Source: Zygnema cylindricum (Eukaryota; Streptophyta; Zygnematophyceae; Zygnematales; Zygnemataceae). Taken from it: DNA of 64,000 nt. The translations under genes and the position numbers were made by a program. Below, in pieces: positions 49,481-59,399 of the stretch. Position 1 is the stretch's first letter. Each line of letters opens with the position of its first letter. Location of the stretch: contig JBBHKE010002414.1 in assembly GCA_037447655.1 (NCBI GenBank), positions 62,001 through 126,000 on the forward strand, given 5' to 3'. The notes beneath the pieces are model-generated. The model worked only from the letters and a program-made list of their open reading frames with translations. It had not been told where the DNA came from and did no database searches.

Positions 49481-51629
49481 ATATTTCAACTTATTTGTTG
49501 TACCTCGCAAAGATTTCCTCCAATATCCTTCTCTACGAGCCACCTAACAAGCTAAAGTGTTTTTGTCCAAAAACTAGGTTTTATGTTTCAGAAAACAATG
49601 ATTGCTTACATTATTGCAGTTATAATGTTTATAACAAAGAGCTTTAACTGTGGTACGGACTTTTTTAACATATTCGTAATCTGTCAAACAAAACATAATA
49701 TAACTTAATATAATCATTAAGAAAATCCCGGCTACTTAGAACCCCTGAGTTATTTTACAAGCAGAATATTAATCTTTATCTTCCACACCTTATAACTTGA
49801 ACTGTTCGAGGCTGTCTACTTTGTAAAAAATACGTAAAACAACTTTTAAAGTTTTTGTGTATTCATATTTACTAAAATCAACCCAACAAAAATAGTTAAA
49901 TTTTGATTCACTTCCTCTGACAAGGTTTTATCAACAATGGGAAAATGTAATTCATTTGTTTAGTTGAATGGAACAAATTAGAAGATAATAATCTGTTATT
50001 TTTTATTCAATTCCTCTATCAGGTCCAACCAACAAGGACTAAAAGTAAGTAATTTATCCATCTTGTTTATTGGAATTGGTGTGACAAAAAGGGAAGTAGT
50101 CAGCCGATGGTCCTTGTTTATTATTCTCTGAGCAAGGTATACTAAAATACAAAAAAAAAAAACACACACACACACACACGCAAAAGAAAAAAAAAACAGA
50201 GGAATTGATACCTGAAGTGAGAAAGGAAAGGTTCACTCAGAAATCTCTGAACAACTTACAAACCAATCAGAGAGCTCATCCATTTACATGTAGGACTGTT
50301 AGAGTATTACTAGTTGTAGTCTAAAGGACAAGTACACAATACGATTATTTTTTTGAGTTTCAAGGCGACCATAAAATGTATTTTATTTTTTTGCTTTCCG
50401 ATCCGCCTGTTCGAACCGAACAAAGAAATGCTTTTGCTTTCGATTTCATCGAGCCCTGTCTTGACTTTTGGGTAAAAACAAACATGTTTTAATATTTAAA
50501 GCTTGTCCACATTAAAGTCGTTTTAGTGGTAAACGCCATGATAGTATATCTCACCTTAAATAGAACATACCTTAAATGGTACACACCTTAAATAGTACAC
50601 ACCTTAATTGTACACACCTTAAATAGTACACACCTTAAGTAGTACACACCTTAAATAGGACATACTTCTGAAATGCGTAAATAATAAACAGGACCGACAT
50701 TTGATGCGAGCGTAATAACAATGACATCATCAACCTCGTCCATCTATTCGCCAATATGCATTTCTAACCCTAATTTCAAAATTCACACATGCCAAACTCG
50801 AACAGTATTTAAAAAAACATGCGTTTATGTGTCAAAAATATATGACAGACATGTAATGAGCACACACATTTTCAGGCTTTTGAACAATTGTACTTTATGC
50901 TTTATACCATATGTTTCTTGCAGAAAATGGGTTTACAATATAAAATTGTTACCTTGACCTTTTACTCCCAAAAAAATTATATACATACTACGTTTGTTGA
51001 CTAACTTAGTAACACAATACTTTTTTGCGAGTTACCTTATGAGTATGTTTCATATTCATAACCCATTTTTTTACTTAAGAACTTTACATCTATAATACCA
51101 ACATTTTCAATCGAACTAATTCCCTCCTCTTTTTACTTTACAACTGTACATCCATAACATCGATATTTCAATCAAAATAACTCCCTTGCCTTTAAGGTTT
51201 CCATGAACGGTCCAAAAGGAACTCCGCGGAACCAAAGGGAGTTACTTCCGAAGAACTTTTTACCGGGAGAGAAACCTCCGTTGAACCCTGCAATACCCAA
51301 TTTTTCCAAAATGAAAAATCAAAACAAAATAAGAATTGAAAAATAACCTCCTTTCTTTTCTGGGAAAGGAAGTCTCTCTGGTTTCCTTTTTCATCTTCTT
51401 CTCTACTCTTTCCCTTTACGCCTCTTTAGCTTTGTCCTCTTCCTTTCTCTATCTTCCACTTTCCCCTCTCTCTCTCTACCTGCACCTCTCCTGCTCCCCC
51501 CCTTCATTTCCTTCTTCCCATCCCCCTCTCCCTCCCCCTCTCCCTTTCCCTCTCCCTCTCCCTCTCCCTCCCTCCTCCCTCTCCCCTTCCTCCCCCTCCG
51601 CTCCCGTCCCCTCCTTCCCCTGCCCTCTC
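49481..51629. other. Intergenic, AT-rich
   Basis: Contains a poly-A/(CA)n run (about 50149-50192) and the 16-bp minisatellite at 50552-50665. It probably includes the 3' end of the ferredoxin-like gene. No other gene supported. Confidence 0.4.
50552..50665. repeat. Minisatellite, 16-bp unit, about 7 copies
   Basis: Head-to-tail units of consensus CTTAAATAGTACACAC, with single-base variants (AATGG, AATTG, AAGTAG) and GAACATAC variants at the edges. There is no spacer sequence between units. Confidence 0.85.
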
Positions 51630-51650
51630 TCACTTTCTCCCTCTCACCTG
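51420..51650. repeat. CT-rich low-complexity tract
   Basis: Nearly pure pyrimidine on the plus strand (CTCCCT and CTCTCC words). It overlaps the last codons of the ferredoxin-like gene on the minus strand, where it appears as GGGAGA repeats. Confidence 0.8.
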
Positions 51651-54171
51651 TCCCCAAAAGCCATTCATTTTGGTGACGTGCAAATCGCCCATCACAAAAA
51701 CCTGCAAAATGACAAAATTTGACGTACCGGTCAGAGGCATTCGTCTTATTCATAGTTATAACCATCATTAGAAAATACCTTCAACCAAGTTTTGTATAAA
51801 GCAATTTATTTCATCTTTATAAAACAAACACCGAATACTACGTTCGCTCAAGCGTAAATAAAAATTGACTAAATCTATTTTTACAACGCCTTTTTTGTTA
51901 TTCTTAGCTATTCTTTATAAAACGATAGAGATAGTCGTAAAAAAAAAATTGACTCTTCCTTTTTGAGGAAAGATCCAAAGAAAGGTTTTAGAGTTTTTTA
52001 CAACATTAATTATGTTGCACTAAAGACAAACCTAAATGTGATGAGGTGGAGTAGCAATAGATACAGAGCTGATGTATTTTGATTGATACAGATAAATATA
52101 GATCATAAATTTAGAGTTGAGGAAAAATTAAGAAAGATATGAGCATTAGTCCTACGGCACTTTCACTGTAATGAGAATACTTTTCTAAAAAAAAAACATC
52201 ACGATACTTGCACTTCTAAAAATTTAACTATCAAAACGTATCTACTGATTTTCTCCAACACACATCAAACTACCTCCGTCTTTGTTGCTTTAACACCACT
52301 GTTTGGCTCAATTTTCCCTCCCTCCCTCCCTCTTTCCCTCCCTCCCTCCCTCCCTCACAGACCTGACAAGCTAATCGAAGGCTCTGATTCTCCGGTTCCT
52401 TGTGAGGGAAGATATTAAGTCTCAACTTCTCCGCTGTCGTCCAATCCCGTGGCTCCACCTGTCCTTCCACTCGCACCGCACACGTGCCACACGATCCGAT
52501 GCCACTGATCCCATCCCCCCTCCCCTCCATTTCTTATCGCTTCATCAATAACAATTTAGGTTTACAATATTTAGGTTTATTTCTTATTGCTTTTCTTATT
52601 TCATCAACGGTAATTTGGGTTGCATCTCCCCTTCCCTCGCCCTCTTTCACTCCCTCTGCGACTCCCTCTCCCTCTCTCTTATCCCTTTTACCAACTCTCA
52701 CCCATCTCCCTCTCCCAGCTCCCTCTTCCACCTCCTCCCGACATCTTCTCCCAACTCTCTCTCCATACCTTAAATTTCAGTTGTGTGAATGGAAAGTTAA
52801 AAATTTAATTGTTAACGAGTACTCAAGGCCATTAATTCATTTCCATACAAAGAAACTAGAATGCAAGAATTAAATTCAAACTTATACATAGTGGTTCGAA
52901 GATTGGGAATATTATCTTTTGTTGCAACATTTTTAATAATGGTGCATGTTGAAAAAGTTAGAGAATTGGATCCTGAATTTTTCCATATTGAGACAATGGG
53001 CCAATGGTTCAAGGGTGGTAGGAAGAAAATTTGTTATTTGAATGATGACTTGGATTGGCCGTCTGGAGGGAGGGAGGGGGGGGGGAAGGAGGAGAGGGGA
53101 AGGGGGAGGAAGGAGAGGAAGGAAGGGAGTTATTGGACGGAAGGAATGCGAGCTCCATATTCATGGTGCACTGCTTAATCTCCAGTAAAATGGTATTATA
53201 ACACAAATACATGTGTGAAAATTCCCTGCGGAAGGCACAAACCATGGAAAAACTTCCTATTCTGAAACTTTAGTGGGCACTAATCCACAAAAAAGTCACA
53301 CTGTACGGAAATAACCGTACGGTGTGCAAAAATCCCTTATGATATGCGAAAATTTCGTATGGCATGTAGTTTCCACATGAAATTTCCGCACTTTTGATAC
53401 AAAAACAATGACCAGGGATGATGAAATCCAGAAGGAAAAAATAAATTCAAAAGTAAAATTTAGAAGTAGGCCGATTGAGTTTTCGCAATTTAAGAATTTT
53501 ACACAAAAGAAAATATACAAAATTAGGGTTCCACACTAATCCAACAGGTGAAAGGTAAAAGAATAAAAAATCCCCCATTCTTATTCATAAATCGGTTAAG
53601 AAAATGTGATATAAAAATATCGTATGAGATGCATTGATCTAACTGTTTCCTCCAAATTTCTATCACATTATGCTTCAAATTTCATAAGTAGAAAGATTTC
53701 CAACAACCAGTTTACATTCATTCATTCATTCATTCGTTTTTTTTCAGAAAGGGTTTTCCTTTCTAAAATTAAGAATCATTCTCTGGTCATTATACACAAT
53801 CTTGGGATTTCCTTGTAGACTGCTTACCGACAGTTGATTATCTGAGCTTTGTCGTTATGTGGAGAAACTCCATTTTTTAGCATAGCTGTCCTTAATAAAA
53901 TCCCCTTGGAAACTTCCATACTATTCCCATCCTGGAAATGTATTCGATGAAATTCAGAGATGGTTTTCCTATCTTCTTCGGAAGACAAGGATTGATTTTG
54001 ACTAGAATTTGAGATTTCCTTAACCTTTGTTGCTGGAACCTGTACCTGAGAATGATGTCTAAATGTTCTTCTCAAAGAAGTTCGGCTAATGCGGTTGGTG
54101 GAAATAATGAGAGATATTTCAGAAGGATATCCGAGGGCTTGTGATGGAAGGAGCATTCGAAGGGAAGCCAT
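51630..54171 (-). CDS. [2Fe-2S] ferredoxin-like protein, probably plastid- or organelle-targeted
   Basis: Small electron carrier with a plant-type [2Fe-2S] domain; its partners are unknown. Minus-strand exons are 54171-53828, 52504-52363 and 51701-51630, with matching phases (2/1, then 0), giving 185 aa. Residues 1-~70 (MASLRMLLPSQALG, then Ser/Arg-rich) look like a transit peptide. The domain begins FHRIHFQDGNSMEVSKG, continues LLRTAMLKNGVSPHNDKAQI and then INCRGIGSCGTCAVRVEG with Cys114, Cys120 and Cys123. Cys161 is in LRLACQ, completing a CX5CX2CX37C ligand set. It ends VTKMNGFWGQ followed by seven residues and TGA. The tail could instead be spliced at GTGAGA after GFWGQ. The acceptor of exon 2 follows a purine-rich GGAGGGGAGGGGGG stretch instead of pyrimidines, which is odd, yet the protein join is exact. 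Introns carry CCCT and GGGA microsatellites. Confidence 0.85.
52310..52358. repeat. (CCCT)n microsatellite in the second ferredoxin intron
   Basis: Repeats of CCCTCCCT with minor interruptions, ending a few bases from the exon 2 donor at 52362. Confidence 0.8.
53064..53130. repeat. G/A-rich microsatellite in the first ferredoxin intron
   Basis: GGGAGGGAGG and GGAAGGAGAGG units on the plus strand. Confidence 0.75.
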
Positions 54172-54333
54172 GACAGAGGAACGCGGAAGTGAAAAGCAAT
54201 GGCTTCCGTTTCGTTTGTATCTATGTTGTAAGAAGAAGAAGTGAGAACATTTCGTGCGATTTCGAACCATCAGACCGCACGGAAATTCAAGTACCCCGAA
54301 GTGGTAGTACAAATTTCGTGCGGTTCAGTTCAG

Positions 54334-54774
54334 TACACCGCCAGTCGTTATTAGCGTTGTGTACGATAATTCCGTCCCGCTTTTTTTATTTTTTATTCTC
54401 AAATAGAATTATCCATACTATTTAAAAAAACTCTAATTCCTAATTAGAATAGACGATTTCTTCGAAAATTTTCAAATTCCCAATTAGCGTAAACCACGCT
54501 AATTATTCGTATACGCTAAAAAAACTTACACGCTAATAACGATTTTCGGACTACAGCACACCGCCAATCGTTAATAGCGTTGTGTACGCTAATCCCGTCC
54601 CGCTTTTTTTTTTTTTTTCTCAAATAGAATTATCCACACTATTTAAAAAAACCCTAATTCCTAATTAGAGTAATCGATTTCTTCCAGAATTTCCAAATTC
54701 CCAATTAGCGTAAACCTCGCTAATTATTCGTATACGCTAAAGAAACTTACACGCTAATAGCGATTGGCGGTGTA
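54334..54774. mobile_element. Tandem pair of Stowaway-like MITEs
   Basis: Two copies in the same orientation (about 54334-54555 and 54557-54774). Each begins TACACCGCCA(G/A)TCGTTA or CACACCGCCAATCGTTAAT and carries GTCCCGCTTTTTTT and CTAATTCCTAATTAGA. Each ends near ACGCTAATA(A/G)CGATT. The outer ends are exact inverted repeats around CACCGCCA and TGGCGGTG, flanked by TA. Confidence 0.8.
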
Positions 54775-55828
54775 CTGTAATTTCACCATGTGATCGCATG
54801 AAATTGCACCATGGGAAAATAAAATTTACTCTCCGCACTTTTGAATCAACAATGCAGAGATCGAACGTTTTCATGGCTGCCCAGTTGAACCCTTGCAATT
54901 TAGCCAAGAAAGAAGGAAGATTTGCAAGATGATTGTTAAATTTCAAATTGCTTTTTATTCTTTACGTTTTTTATTTGCAAGTTAGAAACTTCATTCACTG
55001 TAAAATATGTCCCTACAGGCTAAATTATGTACTTCATTTACTGTTGCATTTTTCTTCACAGGCCAAGTTAAAAACTTCATTTAGTGTTACACATGTCCAT
55101 AGAGGCAACGGAAGGAAAATCAATTGCTGCTCTGACATTTTAATTTCATTTTTATGCTGTAAATTATTTATGTTTTACTGTAGTGCAACTCTACTGGTTT
55201 TCATTTTGTTTTTTTTTCTCAGTTGCTATAAAATTATATATCAAGCAGAGGAAAACATTCCAAAAATCATGTAGCTACACTGTAAATTTACTGTGAATGT
55301 TTAATGGGCTTAGAAAATAGGTCCTCTCCTACTGCAACCACTATGTGAATCCGTCATATTTTTTGACAACCTGAAAGATTTTACCAACACGAGTCATATA
55401 AATTCTTCAAACTTTGGCTTACTCCACACTTTATTTCGTTTCTATGTATTGTCAATGTTTGTTAAAAATATCACTATTTGAATCCCTGAAGTGATCCGCA
55501 CCATTTTATATTTGCAACATGTCGATGGTTGGTTTTCACTAACCGACCATCTGAGAGAATTCACTTTGAAAAGGAAATAATTTGTATGAAACACATCACA
55601 AAACAGATTTTCAAAACTTAGTACGGCAAGCACAGAAGTTGAAATCGTTTACATTGCAACCCCCCAGCAATGCATTTTCCGGAATACATCTCATTTACTG
55701 GAAAACATAGTTTTGAAAGTCACGTAAACAGTGGCAACTGGATTGGCGATCTAGCATCGTCCCACCAATGTACCAACAATTTTTGTCATACGCTTTTCTA
55801 TGACAATTCGGACTGCTTGAAAAGCAAT
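54775..55828. other. Intergenic, AT-rich
   Basis: No gene supported. 54940-55120 has imperfect repeats of a CTTCATT(C/T)A-TGT word. The right side is the 3' flank of the BTB pseudogene. Confidence 0.4.
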
Positions 55829-57174
55829 TTATTTTTCAGGCGGATTCACAATCTCTATGAGACAGTCTTCAAAATAGGCAATCAGTCCTTCCAAGTATCT
55901 TCCGTATCCTTCATATTTCTTTAGCTGAAAAAGTTGCACAAAAAAACTGCGCGAGTTCTCACAATTTTTTTCATATCTTCATATTTAATACCCTTGTAAC
56001 CATTGAATGCCACGTGTGGCCAGAAACTCAACCACTGCATTCTCTGAGGTACATCCAACACTAGACTTCCATTTAGTACCCATTTGTTCAACTTTATCAT
56101 GATTTTTTTCAACCACGAGCGTACTATGTTGACACGGGAAGAACCAACCAAGTCCAAATCCAATGTCATAATGTTCACAATGTCGACCCTTGTAATTGGC
56201 ATTTTGAGGATGTTACGTCCAGGCTCATGTCCAAAAGTAGCAAGATCTCGTCAAGGACTTCAAATTTATATGTATCACTCGACTTGGAAATGGATGCCAG
56301 TGCAAGAGTCAGGGCATTCTTCAAGGTCGTACTGATTTCATAAGGATCCAGGGTGGGCAGTAACTCTCGTTTGACAATCTTGCGTAACAAGTCACTTGTA
56401 TGGTCGATCGCATTTCCACTCTCAAGACTCGCCATAAGTTGATGGAATGCAAAAACGTCCCAGTTTTTTCGTGACGGGGGATTCAGCCGATCCTTCAAAT
56501 CTTGCGACACTCTTTCTCCCAGCTGTATATCTTGAATAACCGATGCAATTTCGCGGGTTTCATCTTCATCCCAGGGAATAGATTCCAATTACTGCAACGA
56601 CGCAGTCATGCCCGCTTCAAACATAAATTGAGCAGAAACTTTTAAAACACCCAAAGCTGAATTGATGTCATAAAGGTTCTCAAAAATGGCTCCTTCGTTC
56701 CCAACCATGATTTTGAAAGTTCGATTATAGTCATTTTTCTCCGCATCCCCCTCGTTAACTTTGATTACACATCTGCGATCACTGTCCGAGACGTTTCCTT
56801 GCCACCTGCTCGCAAACTTAGTCGCAAGGAATTCGCTATTGCAGAGTACCTGTCGAGGAAGGGTGACGTGACATATGCTTTCTCCATCTTCTTCAAAAAC
56901 CAAATTCAACTCCACAATATTGTTTTTTTCATGTTCTCCCATGTCTGAACAACACCGCAAAAACAGTCAGAAATTGAGAGGAAGGATTGACTGTAAAAAT
57001 GGTAATGAAAAGCATTTATATGAAAACAAGGGCCCTGAAATGCTACACCGTTTTTCCCTATTAGCGTTGATATTTTTCTCATCGTTTAAACTCGTTTTGC
57101 TTCTTGCACACGTTATAACTCGAGGGAAAAAATAGAAAGTTAAGTTTCTTACCTTGCAGTTGGCACTCTTCCAT
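55829..57174 (-). pseudogene. BTB/POZ domain protein gene (plant At3g05675/At1g63850-like), disrupted
   Basis: Plant proteins of this class pair a BTB fold with a helical tail and are thought to act as substrate adaptors for CUL3 ligases. Exon 1 is 57174-57153 (MEECQLQ) with a GTAAGA donor; exon 2 starts at 56944. The BTB part runs HVTLPRQVLCNSEFLATKF to NSALGVLKVSAQFMFEAG. A TAA at 56591-56589 then interrupts the invariant LEYLE-S-PW block (here LQ-stop-LESIPWDEDE), exactly where a Tyr codon is expected. The frame continues open to about 56175 (QLGERVSQDL, FHQLMASLESG, VLDEILLLLDMS). A one-base shift near 56200 is needed to continue as MPITRVDIVNIMTLDLD. A possible last exon is 55924-55829. 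The intron shows it is not a processed copy. Assembly error remains an alternative. Confidence 0.75.
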
Positions 57175-57823
57175 TGAAAATTGGACAAGTGTGCGCGGAA
57201 ATTACATGTAAGTGCAAAAAAAAAAATCGTCACTAATATGGTACACGGTATATCTTCTAAAGGTTCGGGAACCATAGAGGTTGCATGCATAAGTGCCCTC
57301 GACAGGTGGCCAAGTGGCTGGAAAATGGTGCAAGAATTTTCTATTCTGAAGCATTCTTGCAAGCATGCAAGAGAAGAAGTCCGACTTCGTTCACTCCGCT
57401 CGGCTCACTTTGTTTTGAAACCGGAAAAATGAAATAAAATCCGGTTTGGAAATGCCGAACCGAATCGAATCGTTGAATTCGGTTGAGCCGCTTCACTGTT
57501 GATATTGAGAGAAACGGTTGACGCCTATCGACACCACGCAAAGGACAAACAACGGGGTGACTCTTTGGTGACGTCATATGAATAGTGCGATTGTAGAACT
57601 CGATCTAGTTCCTCCACGGTGACGTTATATGAGGCAGATGACGTCACCATGGATGAGGTGACGGAAAGAATGGACCATGTTTGTATCTCCCTTTCCTTTT
57701 CCCTCTCTCTCTCCCTTTCCCTCTCCCTCTCCCTCATCTTTCCCTCTCTCCTCTCCCTCTCTCTCCCTTCCCCTTTCCCTCTCCCTCTCCCCCCCCTCCC
57801 TCTCCTCCACACCCCCCCTCCCT
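57175..57823. other. Upstream of the BTB pseudogene; CT-rich near the gap
   Basis: 57600-57660 contains repeats of the GTGACGT(C/T)AT word with ATG. From about 57685 the plus strand is almost pure pyrimidine up to the gap. No gene. Confidence 0.45.
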
Positions 57824-58127
57824 NNNNNNNNNNNNNNNNNNNNNNNNNNNNNNNNNNNNNNNNNNNNNNNNNNNNNNNNNNNNNNNNNNNNNNNNNNNNN
57901 NNNNNNNNNNNNNNNNNNNNNNNNNNNNNNNNNNNNNNNNNNNNNNNNNNNNNNNNNNNNNNNNNNNNNNNNNNNNNNNNNNNNNNNNNNNNNNNNNNNN
58001 NNNNNNNNNNNNNNNNNNNNNNNNNNNNNNNNNNNNNNNNNNNNNNNNNNNNNNNNNNNNNNNNNNNNNNNNNNNNNNNNNNNNNNNNNNNNNNNNNNNN
58101 NNNNNNNNNNNNNNNNNNNNNNNNNNN
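57824..58127. other. Assembly gap (304 N)
   Basis: A run of N inside CT-rich low-complexity DNA. Open frames reported across it have no meaning. Confidence 0.98.
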
Positions 58128-58349
58128 TTTGAGCTCTTTAAAGACCTCTTTTATATGCTCTTCACAGACGTCTTTTTGAGCTTCTTGGGCGGCACAAACG
58201 TCCAAAAGAGAAAATACCCCTTTAGCCCCTTTTTCTTTAATTGGGTCATCATCTCCCTTGTTCGCCGCTTCTAATTCTTTTTCCCCAAATCTTTCCCCAA
58301 ATTTTTCCCCGAATTTTTTCCCGGGTTTTTCCCGATTTTTTCTTCGCAT
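58128..58349 (-). CDS. Possible hypothetical protein fragment next to the gap
   Basis: The minus strand is open from 58349 into the gap. It encodes a basic repeat (KKFGEKFGERFGEK) then ELEAANKGDDDPIKEKGAKG, VFSLLDVCAAQEAQKDVCEE and HIKEVFKELK. The last part looks more protein-like than the flanking repeat, but no domain is recognised and no splice sites were fixed. It may be chance openness in low-complexity DNA. Confidence 0.2.
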
Positions 58350-58520
58350 CTTTCCCCGAGTACTTCTTCAAACCTTTCCCCGATTTTATTCCGGAATCTT
58401 TCTCCAAATTTTTTTCCAAATTTTTCTCTGGATAATTCTCCAAGATTTTCCGCAGACACTTCTCGAATTTTTTCTCCAAATATTTCTTGAGTTTCCGAGA
58501 TTTTCCCCCTTTTCTCTCCC
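58265..58520. repeat. Degenerate short-unit repeat (TTTTTCCCC-AAAT type)
   Basis: About twenty imperfect units of 10-14 bp built on TTTCCCC(A/G)AA-TTTTT. They leave minus-strand frames open and produce GKKFGE-type peptide repeats in more than one frame. Confidence 0.65.
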
Positions 58521-58829
58521 CTTTTTTCTTCCCTCTCTCCTCCCCATTTTTTGTCGTCATCTGCCCAGTTTTTTTCGTAATCTGACCGAAAAAAAATTCC
58601 CGTGAACTCCGGGCTTTGTTCGCCGTCAGTTTTCCCTTTTCCGGCTTCTTTTTTTTTTTTTTCGGGCAGCCCGGGTGGCTCCGCGATAGTTCCTGCCCTC
58701 CATTCAACGGATGCCACGTGGTCTTCCAAAGAGGGACTGACCGTACGGCTCCGTTTTCTTTTTTGTCGTTTCTTATCTGAGGTCCTCCCCAGAAGCGCCT
58801 GGATTTGGCACATGATTGTGGAGGGGTGG

Positions 58830-58873
58830 AGAGAGAGGGAGGGAGAGAGAGGGAGAGGGAGGGGGGGGAGAGA

Positions 58874-58909
<36 letters not shown>

Positions 58910-59010
58910 AAGACAGAGAGAGAGATATGCACAAGGAGAGGGCGGCCGGAGACAAAAGGGGAGAAAGGAGGAGAGAGGTCTAATAACACGGAAAAAAAGA
59001 GAAAAAGAAA
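58830..59010. repeat. GA-rich low-complexity tract
   Basis: GAGAGGGAG and (GA)n on the plus strand, followed by A/G-rich sequence. Confidence 0.8.
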
Positions 59011-59399
59011 AAAAAACCTTTTCGCGAAAAGAGAGGGAAATTGAACCAAGGAACTGAGAAGAGTTTTCCAGAAAAAGTCAAAAAAAAAAAGAGGCGAAAT
59101 TGGTTAAGGAACGAGTATTTTAACTTTGTTTTTTGATATTTCACTTTCCATTCGCCTGTTTCTGTTGGTGGAGAGAGAGGCGGAGAGGTTTTCGCTATCT
59201 TGTCTTTTTCTTCTCTTTTTTTCCTCGGGAACTCCAATTTGTCCGTTTTCGGAGGGCCCGCGGCGGGCGCAGCGGGCGGCACGAACGCAATATACGGGTG
59301 TACGGCAATTACGGATTTTAATGTCACGTAGTTTTGTACAGAAACGTCTGTGTACTTTTCATCAGAAGCAAAACGACAAACGTATGTGAACCACACGCC

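Noticed and set aside
50552-50665. Regular short repeats that could suggest a CRISPR array.
   Set aside because: Units abut without spacers and the genome is eukaryotic; it is a minisatellite.
53009-53245. Minus-strand frame MVCAFRREF... as a ferredoxin exon.
   Set aside because: Exon 1 joins exon 2 directly with correct phase and an unbroken cysteine motif, leaving no room for it; its second half is microsatellite.
56175-56960. TAA recoded as tyrosine in the BTB gene.
   Set aside because: UTP23 and the dehydrogenase gene both end at TAA in the expected place, and the BTB gene also has a frameshift, so decay or assembly error is simpler.
57525-58349. 274-residue open frame across the N run.
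   Set aside because: Most of it is translated N or CT-rich repeat; only the small part right of the gap is listed, at low confidence.
58249-59049. Long overlapping open frames on the minus strand (266 and 180 residues).
   Set aside because: They arise from low-complexity repeats open in several frames on both strands, with no conserved domain.
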